Assembly: GCF_014201145.1 (NCBI RefSeq)
Contig: NZ_JACHDP010000001.1
Location: 2,542,001-2,606,000 of the forward strand
DNA: 64,000 nucleotides
Origin: Micromonospora parathelypteridis
GTDB lineage: Bacteria > Actinomycetota > Actinomycetes > Mycobacteriales > Micromonosporaceae
Direction of reading: 5' to 3'
Shown here piece after piece: positions 25,980 to 35,136 of the stretch. The notes beneath the pieces were generated by a model, which had not been told where the DNA came from, ran no database searches, and saw only the letters and a list, made by a program, of their open reading frames with translations. A program made the position numbers and the translations under genes. Position 1 is the first letter of the stretch. Each line of letters begins with the position of its first letter.

Positions 25980-26648
25980 GTGTCGGCTAAGAGAGCGGAC
26001 AGCGGCGGCGTCGTCGTGATCGGGCTTGGTCGCTTCGGTTGCCACCTGGCCGGGTCGTTGGCCCGGATGAACCGCGAGGTGTTGGCCATCGACCGCAACC
26101 CGGCGCAGGTGCAGCGCTGGTCGGCGCAGCTCGACCGGGTCGTCCAGGCAGACTCGACCGAGGAGGGAGCGCTGCGGCAGCTCGGGGTCACCAGTTTCGG
26201 ACGGGCGGTGGTGGCCATCGGGGCCTCGGTGGAGGCGAGCGTGCTCACCGTGCTGGCACTGGTTGAGCTGGGCCTGCCCCAGATCTGGGCCCGGGCGACC
26301 TCACAGAAGCACGCCAAGATTCTGTCGTCGGTGGGCGCACACCACGTGATCTTTCCGGAGGCCGAGACCGGGGACCGGGTCGCGCACCTGATCGTCAGCC
26401 GGTTGCTGGACTTCATCGAGTTCGACGACGACTTCGCCATCGCCACCGTCCGGGTGCCGGAGTCCCTGGTCGGACGCACCCTGCTCGACCTGCGACCGGA
26501 GGAGCGTTATGGGGTTCGGGTGGTCGGCGCCAAACTGCCGGGCGAACGCTTCCGCTACACCTCGGACGACACCGCGCTCCCGCAGGGTGGTGTGCTCATC
26601 GTCGAGGGTGGAATCGACCAGGTGCAGCGGTTCGCGGGACAGCGCTGA
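25980..26648 (+). CDS. potassium uptake regulatory subunit TrkA/KtrA (RCK)
   Basis: 222 aa with an N-terminal RCK/TrkA-N Rossmann domain (VVIGLGRFGCHLAGSL, dinucleotide-binding GxGxxG) and a C-terminal TrkA-C domain (VPESLVGRTLLDLRPEERYGVRVVGAKL in part). It gates the adjacent TrkH-type channel in response to nucleotides. GTG 25980 is fixed by GGAAGGAG at 25965-25972 with 7-nt spacing. The pair is a complete two-component K+ uptake system. Confidence 0.93.
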   Translation: MSAKRADSGGVVVIGLGRFGCHLAGSLARMNREVLAIDRNPAQVQRWSAQLDRVVQADSTEEGALRQLGVTSFGRAVVAIGASVEASVLTVLALVELGLPQIWARATSQKHAKILSSVGAHHVIFPEAETGDRVAHLIVSRLLDFIEFDDDFAIATVRVPESLVGRTLLDLRPEERYGVRVVGAKLPGERFRYTSDDTALPQGGVLIVEGGIDQVQRFAGQR

Positions 26649-26696
26649 CCTGACTGCTTCCTGCTGGCCACCGCATAGCGTTCACTCCAGCTCATA

Positions 26697-26825
26697 GCAA
26701 CGCCAATTTGATCTTCGTTGCGTTAGCTTCATTCCCGATGCAACGAAATTAGCGGCTTGAGCTGGGACAACACCTCTGCATCGCAACGAGCGGCTTGAAG
26801 GGCATTGGAAAGCAACGTAGCGTTT
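26697..26825. promoter_or_regulatory. AT-richer promoter region with repeated GCAACG boxes
   Basis: The perfect inverted repeat TTCGTTGC-N18-GCAACGAA (26714-26747) is joined by further GCAACG boxes near 26697, 26782 and 26813. A partial direct repeat GCAACGA...GCGGCTTGA occurs at 26740 and 26782. This is the lowest-GC stretch around and precedes DUF4097-drrAB, so it is probably an operator region. Confidence 0.5.
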
Positions 26826-26861
26826 CCGATGTCAGAAAGAACGGGCCGCAAGGAGAGCGTC

Positions 26862-27527
26862 ATGCAGAAGTTCGACAGCCCCACCCCGATTTCCACCGTC
26901 GTCGACATCCCCGCCGGCCGGGTGCGGTTCATCGCCGCCGACCGCGTCGACACCGCGGTCGAGGTCCTCCCCGCGGACGCCTCGAACGGCCGCGACGTGC
27001 AGGTCGCGGAGCAGACCACTGTCGAATACGGCGACGGCGTTCTCCGGATCAAGGCTTCGGCGAAGAACCAGCTCTTCGGCAGCTCCGGATCCATCGAGGT
27101 GACGGTCCAGCTGCCCACCGGTTCCCGGATCGAGGCCAAGGCGGCCAGCGCCGAACTGCTGGGCGTCGGACGGTTCGGCGACGTCGCCTTCGAGGTCGCA
27201 CACGGCGACATCAAGCTCGACGAGGCCGCCACCGCCCGACTCACCGCCGTCGCCGGTGACGTCTCGGTCGGCCGCATCAACGGCTCCGCGGAGATCAGCA
27301 CCAGCAAGGGCGACATCCGCATCACCGAGGCCGTACGCGGCACGGTCGTCCTGCGTACCGACGCCGGCGAACTGTCGGTCGGCGCCGCCCACGGCGTCTC
27401 GGCCTCCCTGGACGCCGGCACCGGATTCGGCCGGATCCACAACGCGCTCAAGAACACCGAAGGCGCCACCGACCTGAACATCCACGCGACCACCGGCTAC
27501 GGCGACATCGTCGCCCGCAGCCTCTGA
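26862..27527 (+). CDS. DUF4097 beta-strand repeat protein
   Basis: 221 aa, DUF4097 family. It shows a regular run of short beta strands with alternating Gly/Asp turns (GDVAFEVAHGDIKLDEAATARL, AGDVSVGRINGSAEISTSKGDIRI, TTGYGDIVARSL; each in part), expected to form a beta-helix. There is no signal peptide. In actinobacteria such proteins commonly precede ABC exporters of the DrrAB type; their role is not established. ATG 26862 is chosen because AAGGAGA sits 6 nt upstream. It is followed 11 nt later by the ABC ATPase gene, so the three genes form an operon. Confidence 0.88.
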   Translation: MQKFDSPTPISTVVDIPAGRVRFIAADRVDTAVEVLPADASNGRDVQVAEQTTVEYGDGVLRIKASAKNQLFGSSGSIEVTVQLPTGSRIEAKAASAELLGVGRFGDVAFEVAHGDIKLDEAATARLTAVAGDVSVGRINGSAEISTSKGDIRITEAVRGTVVLRTDAGELSVGAAHGVSASLDAGTGFGRIHNALKNTEGATDLNIHATTGYGDIVARSL

Positions 27528-27538
27528 AGGGCATGATC

Positions 27539-28477
27539 ATGACCAACCTGGCCATCTCAGCGAACGGACTGCACAAGTCCTACGGCGACAAGATCGTGCT
27601 CGACGGCATCGACCTGGCCGTACCCGAAGGAACGATCTTTTCGCTGCTCGGCCCGAACGGGGCGGGCAAGACCACCACCGTCCAGATCCTGTCCACTCTG
27701 CTCCCCGCCGATGGCGGCACCGTCCACGTCGCCGGCTACGACCTGGCCCGCAAGCCGGACGACGTGCGCGGCGCGATCGGCGTCACCGGCCAGTACTCGG
27801 CCGTCGACAAGCTGCTCACCGGCGAGGAGAACCTGCTCCTCATGGCCGACCTGAATCACCTGTCCCGCTCCGATGGCAAGCGCAAGGCCGCCGAGCTGCT
27901 CGAACGGTTCGACCTGGTCGACGCGGCCGGCAAGACCGCCGGCACCTACTCCGGTGGAATGCAGCGCAGGCTGGACCTGGCAATGACCCTGGTCGGCGAC
28001 CCCCGCCTGATCTTCCTGGACGAGCCCACCACCGGGCTCGACCCCCGCAGCCGTCGCTCCATGTGGCAGATCGTCCGCGAACTGGTCGCCAACGGCGTCA
28101 CCATCTTCCTCACCACCCAGTACCTGGAAGAGGCCGACGAACTCGCCGACCGCATCGCCCTCCTCGACCACGGACGCCTGATCGCCGAAGGCACCGCCGA
28201 CGAACTCAAGCGCCTCATTCCCGGCGGCCACATCGAGCTCACCTTCAGCGACACGCACCTGCTCGATGCCGCTCAGCACCTCCTCGGAGCAGGAGTCGCC
28301 GACCCCGAGGCGCTCAGCCTGCAGGTGCCCAGCGACGGAAGTGTCCGCGCGATCCGCGAACTGCTCGCCCGCCTGGACGAAGGCTCGATCGACATCGACG
28401 AGATGAGCGTCCACACCCCCGACCTCGACGACGTGTTCCTCACCCTCACCGGCCGCCAGAAGGAGACCACCCGATGA
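27539..28477 (+). CDS. DrrA-type ABC exporter ATP-binding protein
   Basis: 312 aa. Walker A GPNGAGKTTT, Q-loop VTGQYSAVDKLLTGEENL, signature YSGGMQRRLDLAMTL, Walker B LIFLDEPTTGLDPRSR, switch TTQYLEEADELADRI. The C-terminal extension (DIDEMSVHTPDLDDVFLTLTG in part) is typical of daunorubicin-resistance DrrA proteins. Two ATGs are in frame; 27539 has GAAGGG 7 nt upstream and is preferred over 27533. Energises export of an unknown, probably hydrophobic, compound with the next gene product. Confidence 0.93.
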   Translation: MTNLAISANGLHKSYGDKIVLDGIDLAVPEGTIFSLLGPNGAGKTTTVQILSTLLPADGGTVHVAGYDLARKPDDVRGAIGVTGQYSAVDKLLTGEENLLLMADLNHLSRSDGKRKAAELLERFDLVDAAGKTAGTYSGGMQRRLDLAMTLVGDPRLIFLDEPTTGLDPRSRRSMWQIVRELVANGVTIFLTTQYLEEADELADRIALLDHGRLIAEGTADELKRLIPGGHIELTFSDTHLLDAAQHLLGAGVADPEALSLQVPSDGSVRAIRELLARLDEGSIDIDEMSVHTPDLDDVFLTLTGRQKETTR

Positions 28478-29247
28478 ACACCCTCACCCTCGCCATGCGG
28501 GACAGCTCCACGATGGTCCGGCGGCAGCTCAAGCGCCTGATCCGCTACCCGTCCATGACCGTGCAGCTGGTCGCGACGCCCGCCATCCTCCTGGTCCTGT
28601 TCGTCTATGTCTTCGGCGGCACCCTTGGCGCGGGCATCGGCGGTGGCCGCGACGCCTACGTCGACTATGTCGTCCCCGGCATCCTGCTCATGGCGGCAGC
28701 CACAGCGGCGACCGGAACCGCCGTCATGGTCGCCACCGACATGACCGAAGGCATCATCGCCCGCTTCCGCAGCATGCGAATCTCCCGGGCCTCGGTCCTG
28801 ACCGGCCACGTCATCGGCAGCCTCGTCCAGCAGCTCCTCAGCATGGCCGTCCTCATCGGCATCGCCCTCGCCATCGGCTTCCGGCCGAACGCCAGCGCAA
28901 CCGAGTGGCTCGCCGCCGGCGGAGTGCTCACCCTGCTCGTCCTGGCGGTCACCTGGCTGGCGGTCGCCCTCGGCCTGAAGTCCTCGACTCCCGAGGCCGC
29001 CAGCAACGCGCCGATGCCCCTGATCCTGCTCCCCTTTCTCGGCAGCGGCTTCGTCCCCACCGACTCCATGCCCACCGCCCTCCGCTGGTTCGCCGAGTAC
29101 CAGCCCTTCACCCCGATCATGGAAACCGTCCGCGGCCTCCTGCTCGGCACCCCGATCGGCAACAGCGCCATCATCGCCACCGCCTGGTGCACCGGTATCG
29201 CCCTCGTCTCCTACCTCTGGGCCAAGAACACCTTCAACAAGGCCTGA
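28474..29247 (+). CDS. DrrB-type ABC exporter permease
   Basis: 257 aa, six hydrophobic spans, ABC-2 type. The conserved DrrB region is seen in YVVPGILLMAAATAATGTAVMVATDMTEGI (in part), FRSMRISRASVLTGHVIGSL and PFTPIMETVRGLLLG. The ATG overlaps the drrA-type stop by 4 nt, so they are translationally coupled. Drug or lipid export is the family role. A long hairpin terminator follows 17 nt downstream. Confidence 0.92.
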   Translation: MNTLTLAMRDSSTMVRRQLKRLIRYPSMTVQLVATPAILLVLFVYVFGGTLGAGIGGGRDAYVDYVVPGILLMAAATAATGTAVMVATDMTEGIIARFRSMRISRASVLTGHVIGSLVQQLLSMAVLIGIALAIGFRPNASATEWLAAGGVLTLLVLAVTWLAVALGLKSSTPEAASNAPMPLILLPFLGSGFVPTDSMPTALRWFAEYQPFTPIMETVRGLLLGTPIGNSAIIATAWCTGIALVSYLWAKNTFNKA

Positions 29248-29264
29248 GCGTCAACAGACCGAAC

Positions 29265-29296
29265 AGGGCCGTCAGACCAACTGGTCTGACGGCCCT
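29265..29296. terminator. strong bidirectional terminator hairpin
   Basis: Perfect 15-bp stem AGGGCCGTCAGACCA / TGGTCTGACGGCCCT with only 2 nt between the arms, located between the convergent exporter permease and kinase genes. Confidence 0.85.
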
Positions 29297-29338
29297 GAAC
29301 CGTGACAACGCGCCTTCAACGACCGCCGCGACCTTCGG

Positions 29339-31000
29339 TCAACGTGGTGCTTGCCCCGGGCCACCGCCACCGTGTCCCTCGGCCTTTTTCGGTTTCGCGG
29401 GGACCTTGGCGGCTTTCGGGGGCTTGGCCTTCGTCGCGCCGCCGCCCGTACCGGAGCCGCCGCGCACCGTCGTCGCCTTCGCTGGGGCCTTCGGTGGGGC
29501 GGCCTTGACCGGCGGGACCGTGGACGGCGCACTGCCGGCGACACCGGAGACGCGGACCCCGCAGGTCGCCTCGCCGAGCCGGAACTCCACCGGCAGCGGG
29601 TTCGCCCCGCTGTACTTCCCCGTGAGGGTGAGCTTCTCGGCCGCACCGGGTGCCAGCGTGTTGCGCTGGGCCGTCGGCCGAATCAGCACCGTGCTTCCCT
29701 GCTGGTGCACCGGCGCGGGCTCGGCCTTCGTCACCGTCTGCTGACCGGGGAAAGTGAAGCTCATCGCCCAGTCCCGCAGCTCACGGTCACCGGTGTTGGT
29801 CAGCGTCAACTCGGCGGCGAAGTCGGTGCCGGAGTCCGTGCGCAGCGCGTACGCCACCTCGCAGGGCGGCGCCGACGGCGGCAGACCCATCCGGGCCTCG
29901 GTCGTCGGCCGGCCCTCACCGCTGGCCGGGCTGCGCGAGGTGAACCCCCACATCGCCCCGGTGACCGCGATCAGCCCGACGGCTGCCACCCCCGCCTCAA
30001 CCCGACGACGTCGGGTCACCCGCCGACGCGTCCGCCGGTCCCGTTCACGGGTACGCGACAGCGGCAACGCGTCGGTCGCCGCGGACCAGGGCAGAATCGT
30101 GGTCCGCGCACTGCCCAACATGGCCGGGTCCAGGGGCCCGCCGGCCGGGGAGACCGGCGCGAGCATTCCGGCTGCGTCCGCGAGGGTCCGGGTCAGCTCG
30201 GCGGTGGCGGGCCGGTCATCGGGCCGCTTGGCCAGGCAGCGCCCCACCAGTTCGGTCACCTCGTCGGGCAGCCCTGCGACGGTGGGCATCGGCTCCGGTT
30301 CGTTGTACATGTGTGCGCGCAACATCTGGGTGGTCGTGCTGGCCCGCCACGGCAGCCGCCCGGTGAGCATCCGGTAGAGCAGCAGCCCGACGGCGTACAC
30401 GTCGGTGGCCGGGGAGACCTGGCCGTTGTCGAGCCGTTCGGGAGCGAGGTACGCGGGAGTGCCCAGCAGCGCGCCGTCCGGCCCCTTCTCGCTCTCCCCG
30501 ACCAGCGCGGAGATACCGAAGTCGACCACCTTGACCCCGGTCGACGTGAGCATGACGTTGCCCGGGGTGACGTCGCGGTGCACCACGCCACGGGCGTGCG
30601 CGGTGGCCAGCGCCGAGCTGACCTCCGCGGCGATGGTCACCGCCTCCCGCCACGGCAGCTGGCTCTCCCGGCCCAGTCGGCTGGCCAGCGATGCGCCGTC
30701 GACCAGCTCCATCACGACGTAGGGAACGGTCAGGCCGACCTGCTCGGACTCGCCGTAGTCGTACACGTTGGTGATGTTGGGGTGGCAGAGCCGCGCGGCG
30801 GCCTGCGCTTCGATTCGGATCCGGTGGCGGAAGGCCCGGTCGCTCGCCAGCCGCGAGGCCAGCACCTTCACCGCGACCTGGCGGCCGAGCACCTCGTCGT
30901 AGCCGCGCCAGACCACCGACATGCCGCCCGCGCCGAGCTGCTCGATGAGCCGGTACCGCTCATCGAGCAGCTGCGCGCCGTTTCGGTCCCCACCACCCAT
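29339..31000 (-). CDS. transmembrane Ser/Thr protein kinase with extracellular CBM2-like domain
   Basis: 553 aa. The N-terminal Hanks-type kinase (about 13-275) has LGAGGMSVVWRG, VAVKVL (Lys), HRDVTPGNVMLT (catalytic loop), DFGISALVG (DFG) and GTPAYLAPERL. A basic juxtamembrane stretch of Arg residues and a single span (about 335-355) follow. The extracellular part begins after a short linker. It has the pattern of a family 2 carbohydrate-binding module: a Cys near its start (PPCEVAYALRTDSG), FAAELTLTNTGDRELRDWAMSFTFPG in part, and a closing Cys (GEATCGV). A Pro/Lys/Ala-rich C-terminal tail ends the protein. It may sense cell-wall or polysaccharide ligands. ATG 31000. Confidence 0.9.
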   Translation of the reverse strand: MGGGDRNGAQLLDERYRLIEQLGAGGMSVVWRGYDEVLGRQVAVKVLASRLASDRAFRHRIRIEAQAAARLCHPNITNVYDYGESEQVGLTVPYVVMELVDGASLASRLGRESQLPWREAVTIAAEVSSALATAHARGVVHRDVTPGNVMLTSTGVKVVDFGISALVGESEKGPDGALLGTPAYLAPERLDNGQVSPATDVYAVGLLLYRMLTGRLPWRASTTTQMLRAHMYNEPEPMPTVAGLPDEVTELVGRCLAKRPDDRPATAELTRTLADAAGMLAPVSPAGGPLDPAMLGSARTTILPWSAATDALPLSRTRERDRRTRRRVTRRRRVEAGVAAVGLIAVTGAMWGFTSRSPASGEGRPTTEARMGLPPSAPPCEVAYALRTDSGTDFAAELTLTNTGDRELRDWAMSFTFPGQQTVTKAEPAPVHQQGSTVLIRPTAQRNTLAPGAAEKLTLTGKYSGANPLPVEFRLGEATCGVRVSGVAGSAPSTVPPVKAAPPKAPAKATTVRGGSGTGGGATKAKPPKAAKVPAKPKKAEGHGGGGPGQAPR

Positions 31001-31071
31001 GGTGACCGTTGTTGCCCACGAGCAACCGACCTACACCTGGAGTATCGGAATCGGTCAGAATTGTCACCCGT

Positions 31072-32634
31072 TCAGGCGGTGGCCAGCAGTTGGTCGACCG
31101 GGGCGTAGTCGTCGGTCAACACCAGCGCCGAGCCGACGAAACCCGTCAGCTCAGTGCCGGCGAGCAGGCTGACCGTGGGGTCGACCGCGTTCAGCCGGGC
31201 GCGGATGGCGTCCAGCGGCAGCGGGGCGTCGGAGCCGACGATGAGGAAGTTGCTGCCCTGCTGCTCGGCGAGCGCCTCCGGTGGGGCGATCAGCGCGACG
31301 TGCGTGAACTCGGCGGCCACCGTGGCCAGCTCGGCGCGGATGAACCGCAGCGGCGGGTAGTCGATGACGTTCTGCACGTACACGCCGCCGGGGCGGGTCA
31401 CCCGCCGGACCTCGGCGGCCATCTCCCGGGTGGCCAGGTGCCAGGGCACCACCAGGTGACCGAACGCGTCACCGACCACCAGGTCGCGGCTGTCCGTCGG
31501 CTCGCCGACGACCAGCATCCGTGCGTCGCCCACGACCGCCCGCAGGTCCGGCCCGGTGCGTACGCCCAGCTCCCGCTCGCCCAACTCGACGAGCCCGCCG
31601 TCGATCTCGAAGACCACGTTGTCGGTGCCCGGCCGGGTGGCGGTCAGGTAGCGCGGCACGGTGAACCCACCGCCGCCCAGGTGCAGCGCGTCCAACCGCT
31701 GCCCGGTCGGCGCGGCCACGTCGGCGACCGCGCCGACCCACTTCGTGTACGCGTACTCCAGGTGCTTCGGATCGGCCAGGTCCACGTACGAGTGCTGGGC
31801 CGAGTTGAGCAGCAGGGTCCGTCCGGTGGGCCGGTCGGGGTCTGACGTGACCCGGGCGCAGTGGTACGCCGTCTCGATGTCGCACGGGTTCGGTGCCACG
31901 GTGGTCAGCCCCGCCCCGACCAGGCCGAGCACGGCCAGCGCGGCCCGGGTCCGGGCGGGACCGGGCAGCTCGGTGGGCTCCTGCCGGCGCAGGTACCAGC
32001 CGAGGCCGATGCCGACCAGCCCGAGCGCGACCGCCAGGGTCAGCAGGATGACCGTGCTGCGCAGTGCGGCGACCAGCACGAAGCCGGTGAGCAGGGTCGC
32101 CGTGATTCCGCCCAGGGTGCCGATCCCGGAAAGTCGGCCGACCACCTGGCCGGTGCGGCGCAGGTCGGCGAGCTGGAGCTTCACGACCAGCGGGGTGACC
32201 GCGGCGAGCAGCGCGGCCGGTACGAATACGGCCAGAGCAACCAGCAGCAGGATGCCGCTGGCCGCGCCACCGCGTAGCACCTCACCGGCGTACCGGACGA
32301 CGGGCAGGGTGACGGCGGTGGCGATGCCGGCCAGCACCAGCGCTGGCGCCAGCAGGCCTCGCGGATTGCGCCGGTCGGCCAGCCAGCCGCCGGACCACGC
32401 CCCGTAGGCGATCGCGGCCAGCGCGATGCCGATCACCGAGCTGGTCACCTGGAGGGTCACCCCGACGTACGGGCCGACCAGGCGTAGCGCGACGGTCTCC
32501 AGCACCAATACGGCACCGCTGGAGAAGAAGACCAGGAAGGCGGCCAGGCCGTTGGGCAGCGCCCGGCCAGTGATGGACACGGGCGGGGCCGAGGATGCCG
32601 GCGGGGCCGCCACGTCGGACGGTGGGGTGCTCAT
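31072..32634 (-). CDS. fused MFS-like membrane domain and spermidine-synthase-like domain
   Basis: 520 aa. The N-terminal 230 residues contain about seven to eight hydrophobic spans (FLVFFSSGAVLVLETVALRLVGPYVGVTL in part; GTLGGITATLLTGFVLV). The C-terminal half is a Rossmann domain with LDALHLGGGGFTVPRYL (motif I), VVFEIDGGLVELGERELG and VVGDAFGHLVVPWHL, as in spermidine synthases and related aminopropyl or methyltransferases. Such fused proteins are common in actinobacteria and other bacteria with no settled substrate; true spermidine synthesis is doubtful. ATG 32634. It lies 36 nt downstream of the LAS-type peptidase gene start region on the opposite side of its stop and is transcribed the same way. 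Confidence 0.88.
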   Translation of the reverse strand: MSTPPSDVAAPPASSAPPVSITGRALPNGLAAFLVFFSSGAVLVLETVALRLVGPYVGVTLQVTSSVIGIALAAIAYGAWSGGWLADRRNPRGLLAPALVLAGIATAVTLPVVRYAGEVLRGGAASGILLLVALAVFVPAALLAAVTPLVVKLQLADLRRTGQVVGRLSGIGTLGGITATLLTGFVLVAALRSTVILLTLAVALGLVGIGLGWYLRRQEPTELPGPARTRAALAVLGLVGAGLTTVAPNPCDIETAYHCARVTSDPDRPTGRTLLLNSAQHSYVDLADPKHLEYAYTKWVGAVADVAAPTGQRLDALHLGGGGFTVPRYLTATRPGTDNVVFEIDGGLVELGERELGVRTGPDLRAVVGDARMLVVGEPTDSRDLVVGDAFGHLVVPWHLATREMAAEVRRVTRPGGVYVQNVIDYPPLRFIRAELATVAAEFTHVALIAPPEALAEQQGSNFLIVGSDAPLPLDAIRARLNAVDPTVSLLAGTELTGFVGSALVLTDDYAPVDQLLATA

Positions 32635-32670
32635 CGTCGCGATGGTACGCAGCGAAGCTGATGCCTCGGG

Positions 32671-33687
32671 TCAGTACAGCGATAGATGAACGTGGTTCGT
32701 GTGGGACGCGGCGGGACTGCCGCTGCCGCTGTACGAACGCCACCCGGTGCCGGGATGCCAGATCTGCCGGTACCAGATCACGTAGAGCACACCCAGCCGG
32801 TCGGCGTTGCGCACGTGCCAGGCGGCCAGGCTGTCGCCGTACGCCTTGTCGCCGCCGGTCGCGTTGCGGTCCTCGAAGCCGTTCGTGGCGGCCGCGAAGT
32901 CGCAGGCCCGCCCCTTCGGGTGCTCGCCGCCGCCACCGCTGCGTTTGCAGGAGACGTGCCGCTTGTAGCCGGCCGCCTGGGTCTGGTTCAGCGCGTGGAG
33001 GGTGCGCGGGGTGATGCAGCCCGAGGTGGTCGGGTCCTTCACGGAACAGGATTCCGACGGCCAGGATCCGTCGGAGTTGCGCGGCGCCGGCTTCGCCGAG
33101 GCGGAACTGCCGCCGCTGAAACCGTTGCTGCCGCCCGAGCTGACCTCGGCGAGTGCCGCCTCGGCCTCCTTCTTCTTCTTCGCCATGACGGCGAGCTGCT
33201 TCTGCTGCTCGCGGACCTCGGCGTCGATGGCGAGCTTGGCCTGCTGCGCCTGCTGCCGGGCTTCGACGAGGTCACGCAGCCGCTTGCTGTCCCGCTGGGC
33301 CATCAGCTCAAGGTCGCTCGCGCGTTGCAGGAACGTCTGCGGCGTGGCGGTGTTGAGCAGCATGGCGACCGGGCTGAGCCGGCCGGCGCGGTACGACTGC
33401 GCGGCCACCTCGCCAACCTGGGCGGTGAGCCCGACCAGGCGACCCTCGACCACCGTCAGCTCGCCGGTCAGCGCCGTCTGGCGCCGCTTGGAGTTGTCCA
33501 GTTTGGCCTTGGCCTCGATGTGCCCCTTGGCGGTCAGCTCCAACGCGTCCTGCAGCTTCTTGCTGCCACCCTCGCCGGGTTCCGCGTACGCGGGCACGGC
33601 GGTACCGCCGAGCATCAGCGCGACGGTGGCGAGCAGGGCGAACAGTGCGCGGCGACCGAGCCGCGGGCTGAGCCTGGTCCTGGGCAC
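32671..33687 (-). CDS. secreted coiled-coil protein with LAS-type (M15-like) peptidase domain
   Basis: 338 aa. Signal peptide (RRALFALLATVALMLGGTAVPAYA) then a long alpha-helical coiled coil (about 35-195, rich in Lys/Gln/Glu/Ala, e.g. QQAQQAKLAIDAEVREQQKQ), as in RipA/EnvC-like wall hydrolase regulators. A Ser/Gly linker leads to a C-terminal domain of the ARB-07466-like type. GGEHPKGRACDFA and ASHTNHVHLSL provide the HxxxxxxD and HxH pattern of LAS zinc peptidases (D-alanyl-D-alanine carboxypeptidase relatives). Four Cys probably form disulfides. Likely a peptidoglycan hydrolase active in the wall. GTG 33687 is fixed by GGAAGGA 7 nt upstream. Confidence 0.87.
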   Translation of the reverse strand: MPRTRLSPRLGRRALFALLATVALMLGGTAVPAYAEPGEGGSKKLQDALELTAKGHIEAKAKLDNSKRRQTALTGELTVVEGRLVGLTAQVGEVAAQSYRAGRLSPVAMLLNTATPQTFLQRASDLELMAQRDSKRLRDLVEARQQAQQAKLAIDAEVREQQKQLAVMAKKKKEAEAALAEVSSGGSNGFSGGSSASAKPAPRNSDGSWPSESCSVKDPTTSGCITPRTLHALNQTQAAGYKRHVSCKRSGGGGEHPKGRACDFAAATNGFEDRNATGGDKAYGDSLAAWHVRNADRLGVLYVIWYRQIWHPGTGWRSYSGSGSPAASHTNHVHLSLY

Positions 33688-33881
33688 GCAAGCGTCCTTC
33701 CGTCGACCGCCGGCCCCCGGGTCAACAACTGCGCGGCGGCGTCCCCGCCGGCGCCGGTCGGCGGCCTGCTGGCGGAGACCGCCGGTCACGATACCGGACT
33801 GTGGGCCGGTGACCAGTCCCCTGACCTTCGAGCTGCCTCAATGTCGACGGAGCGTTTTGACGCCGTCGCGCAGTGCGCGGA

Positions 33882-34691
33882 TCAGGGGTTGAGGAGGGCG
33901 TCGCGTACCTCGGCCCAGACCTGCTCGTTGACCGCGACGAGCAGACCTCGGCCGTCGTCGGCGGGGTGGTAGTCGACTCCGTCGAACCGGCGGGCAACGC
34001 CACCAGCCGCGCGGACCAGCACCGTGCCCGGCGCGTGGTCCCACGGCAGGGTGCGCCAGAAGAGGGCGAACTGCTGCTCGCCGGTGAGGATGTCCAGGTA
34101 CTCCCGGCCGGCGCAGTGCTGGCCGGGCAGCAGCTCACCGAGCCGGCGCCCGCCGGCGCGGACCCGGTCGCGGGTCTCCGGCGGCAGGAACTGGGTCATC
34201 GCCGCGCCGCGCAGCTCGCCGAGTGGCGGCACCGTGGCGGTGCCGTCGACCGGTCGGCCGTTGAGCAGGGTCCCGTCGTCCGCCCAGCCCGCGGCGAGAG
34301 TGTCGGCGAGCGGGTCGAGGATCCAGCCGGCGGTCGGCCGCCCGTCGGTCAGCAGCGACACCATCAGGGCGAACGGCCGGCGGCCCGCGGCGAAGTTGGC
34401 GGTGCCGTCGACCGGGTCGACCAACCAGACGTCCCCGCTGTCGCGCAGGTGCCGCAACAGCCCTGGATCGTCGGCGACGCCCTCCTCACCGACCACCGTC
34501 GAGCCCGGCCGCAGTCGGCGCAGCCCCGCCGAGAGCAACTCCTCGGCCCGGCGGTCGGCGATGGTGACCACCTCGCCGGGCGCCTTCTCCGACACGTCGG
34601 CGTCGTCGAGCTTGCGGAACAGTGGCAGAACGACCTGGTCGGCGGCCTCTCGGAGCAGGTCGCCAACGTCGTCGAGCAGGGTGTCAGCCAC
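33882..34691 (-). CDS. inositol monophosphatase family protein
   Basis: 269 aa. It has the Mg-binding signatures of the family: VGEEGVAD (Glu pair), [21 protein letters not shown] in part (DPxDGT) and the C-terminal [15 protein letters not shown] (WDxAxG). It could act on inositol-1-phosphate, histidinol phosphate or PAP; the family signatures alone do not decide. The ATG at 34691 overlaps the response-regulator stop by 8 nt. It is therefore the last gene of the phosphatase-kinase-regulator operon, an unexpected metabolic partner for a signalling cluster. Confidence 0.9.
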   Translation of the reverse strand: MADTLLDDVGDLLREAADQVVLPLFRKLDDADVSEKAPGEVVTIADRRAEELLSAGLRRLRPGSTVVGEEGVADDPGLLRHLRDSGDVWLVDPVDGTANFAAGRRPFALMVSLLTDGRPTAGWILDPLADTLAAGWADDGTLLNGRPVDGTATVPPLGELRGAAMTQFLPPETRDRVRAGGRRLGELLPGQHCAGREYLDILTGEQQFALFWRTLPWDHAPGTVLVRAAGGVARRFDGVDYHPADDGRGLLVAVNEQVWAEVRDALLNP

Positions 34692-35136
34692 GCGGCGGCA
34701 GCTTGACCACGCTGACGAAGAACTCGTCGATCTGACGGACCACCGAGATGAAGCGCTCGAAGTCCACCGGCTTGGTCACGTAGGCGTTGGCGTGCAGCTG
34801 GTAGCTGCGCAGGATGTCCTCGTCGGCCTGCGAGGTGGTGAGCACCACCACCGGGATCCGACGCAGTTCCTCGTCCTTCTTGATCTCCTCCAGCACCTCC
34901 CGGCCGTCACGGCGGGGCAGGTTGAGGTCGAGCAGGATCAGGTCGGGTGTCACCGCGTCCGCGTACTGACCCTCCTGCCGCAGGTAGGCGAGCGCCTCGG
35001 CGCCGTCGGAGACGACGGTCAGCCGGTTCCGCAGCTTGTGCTCCTCGAACGCCTCCTGGGTCATCAGCACATCACCCGGGTCGTCCTCCACGAGCAGGAC
35101 CTCGATCGGGCTCTTGCCATCCGCCGGCGCGGTCAT
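34684..35136 (-). CDS. Rcp1-like single-domain response regulator
   Basis: 150 aa, receiver domain only. Acidic pocket EDDPGD, phosphoacceptor Asp in [13 protein letters not shown], Thr in VVVLTTSQ and Lys in [11 protein letters not shown] are all in place. The LN-LP-R-DG variant is typical of Rcp1-type regulators that partner phytochrome-like or CHASE3 histidine kinases. No output domain, so it relays phosphate or controls partners by protein contact. The ATG overlaps the kinase stop by 4 nt. Confidence 0.93.
   Translation of the reverse strand: MTAPADGKSPIEVLLVEDDPGDVLMTQEAFEEHKLRNRLTVVSDGAEALAYLRQEGQYADAVTPDLILLDLNLPRRDGREVLEEIKKDEELRRIPVVVLTTSQADEDILRSYQLHANAYVTKPVDFERFISVVRQIDEFFVSVVKLPPRG

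Noticed and set aside
33688..33881. c-di-AMP (ydaO) riboswitch leader for the secreted LAS-type peptidase gene
   Set aside because: Such leaders often precede actinobacterial wall hydrolase genes, but I could not find the conserved boxes on the minus strand here.
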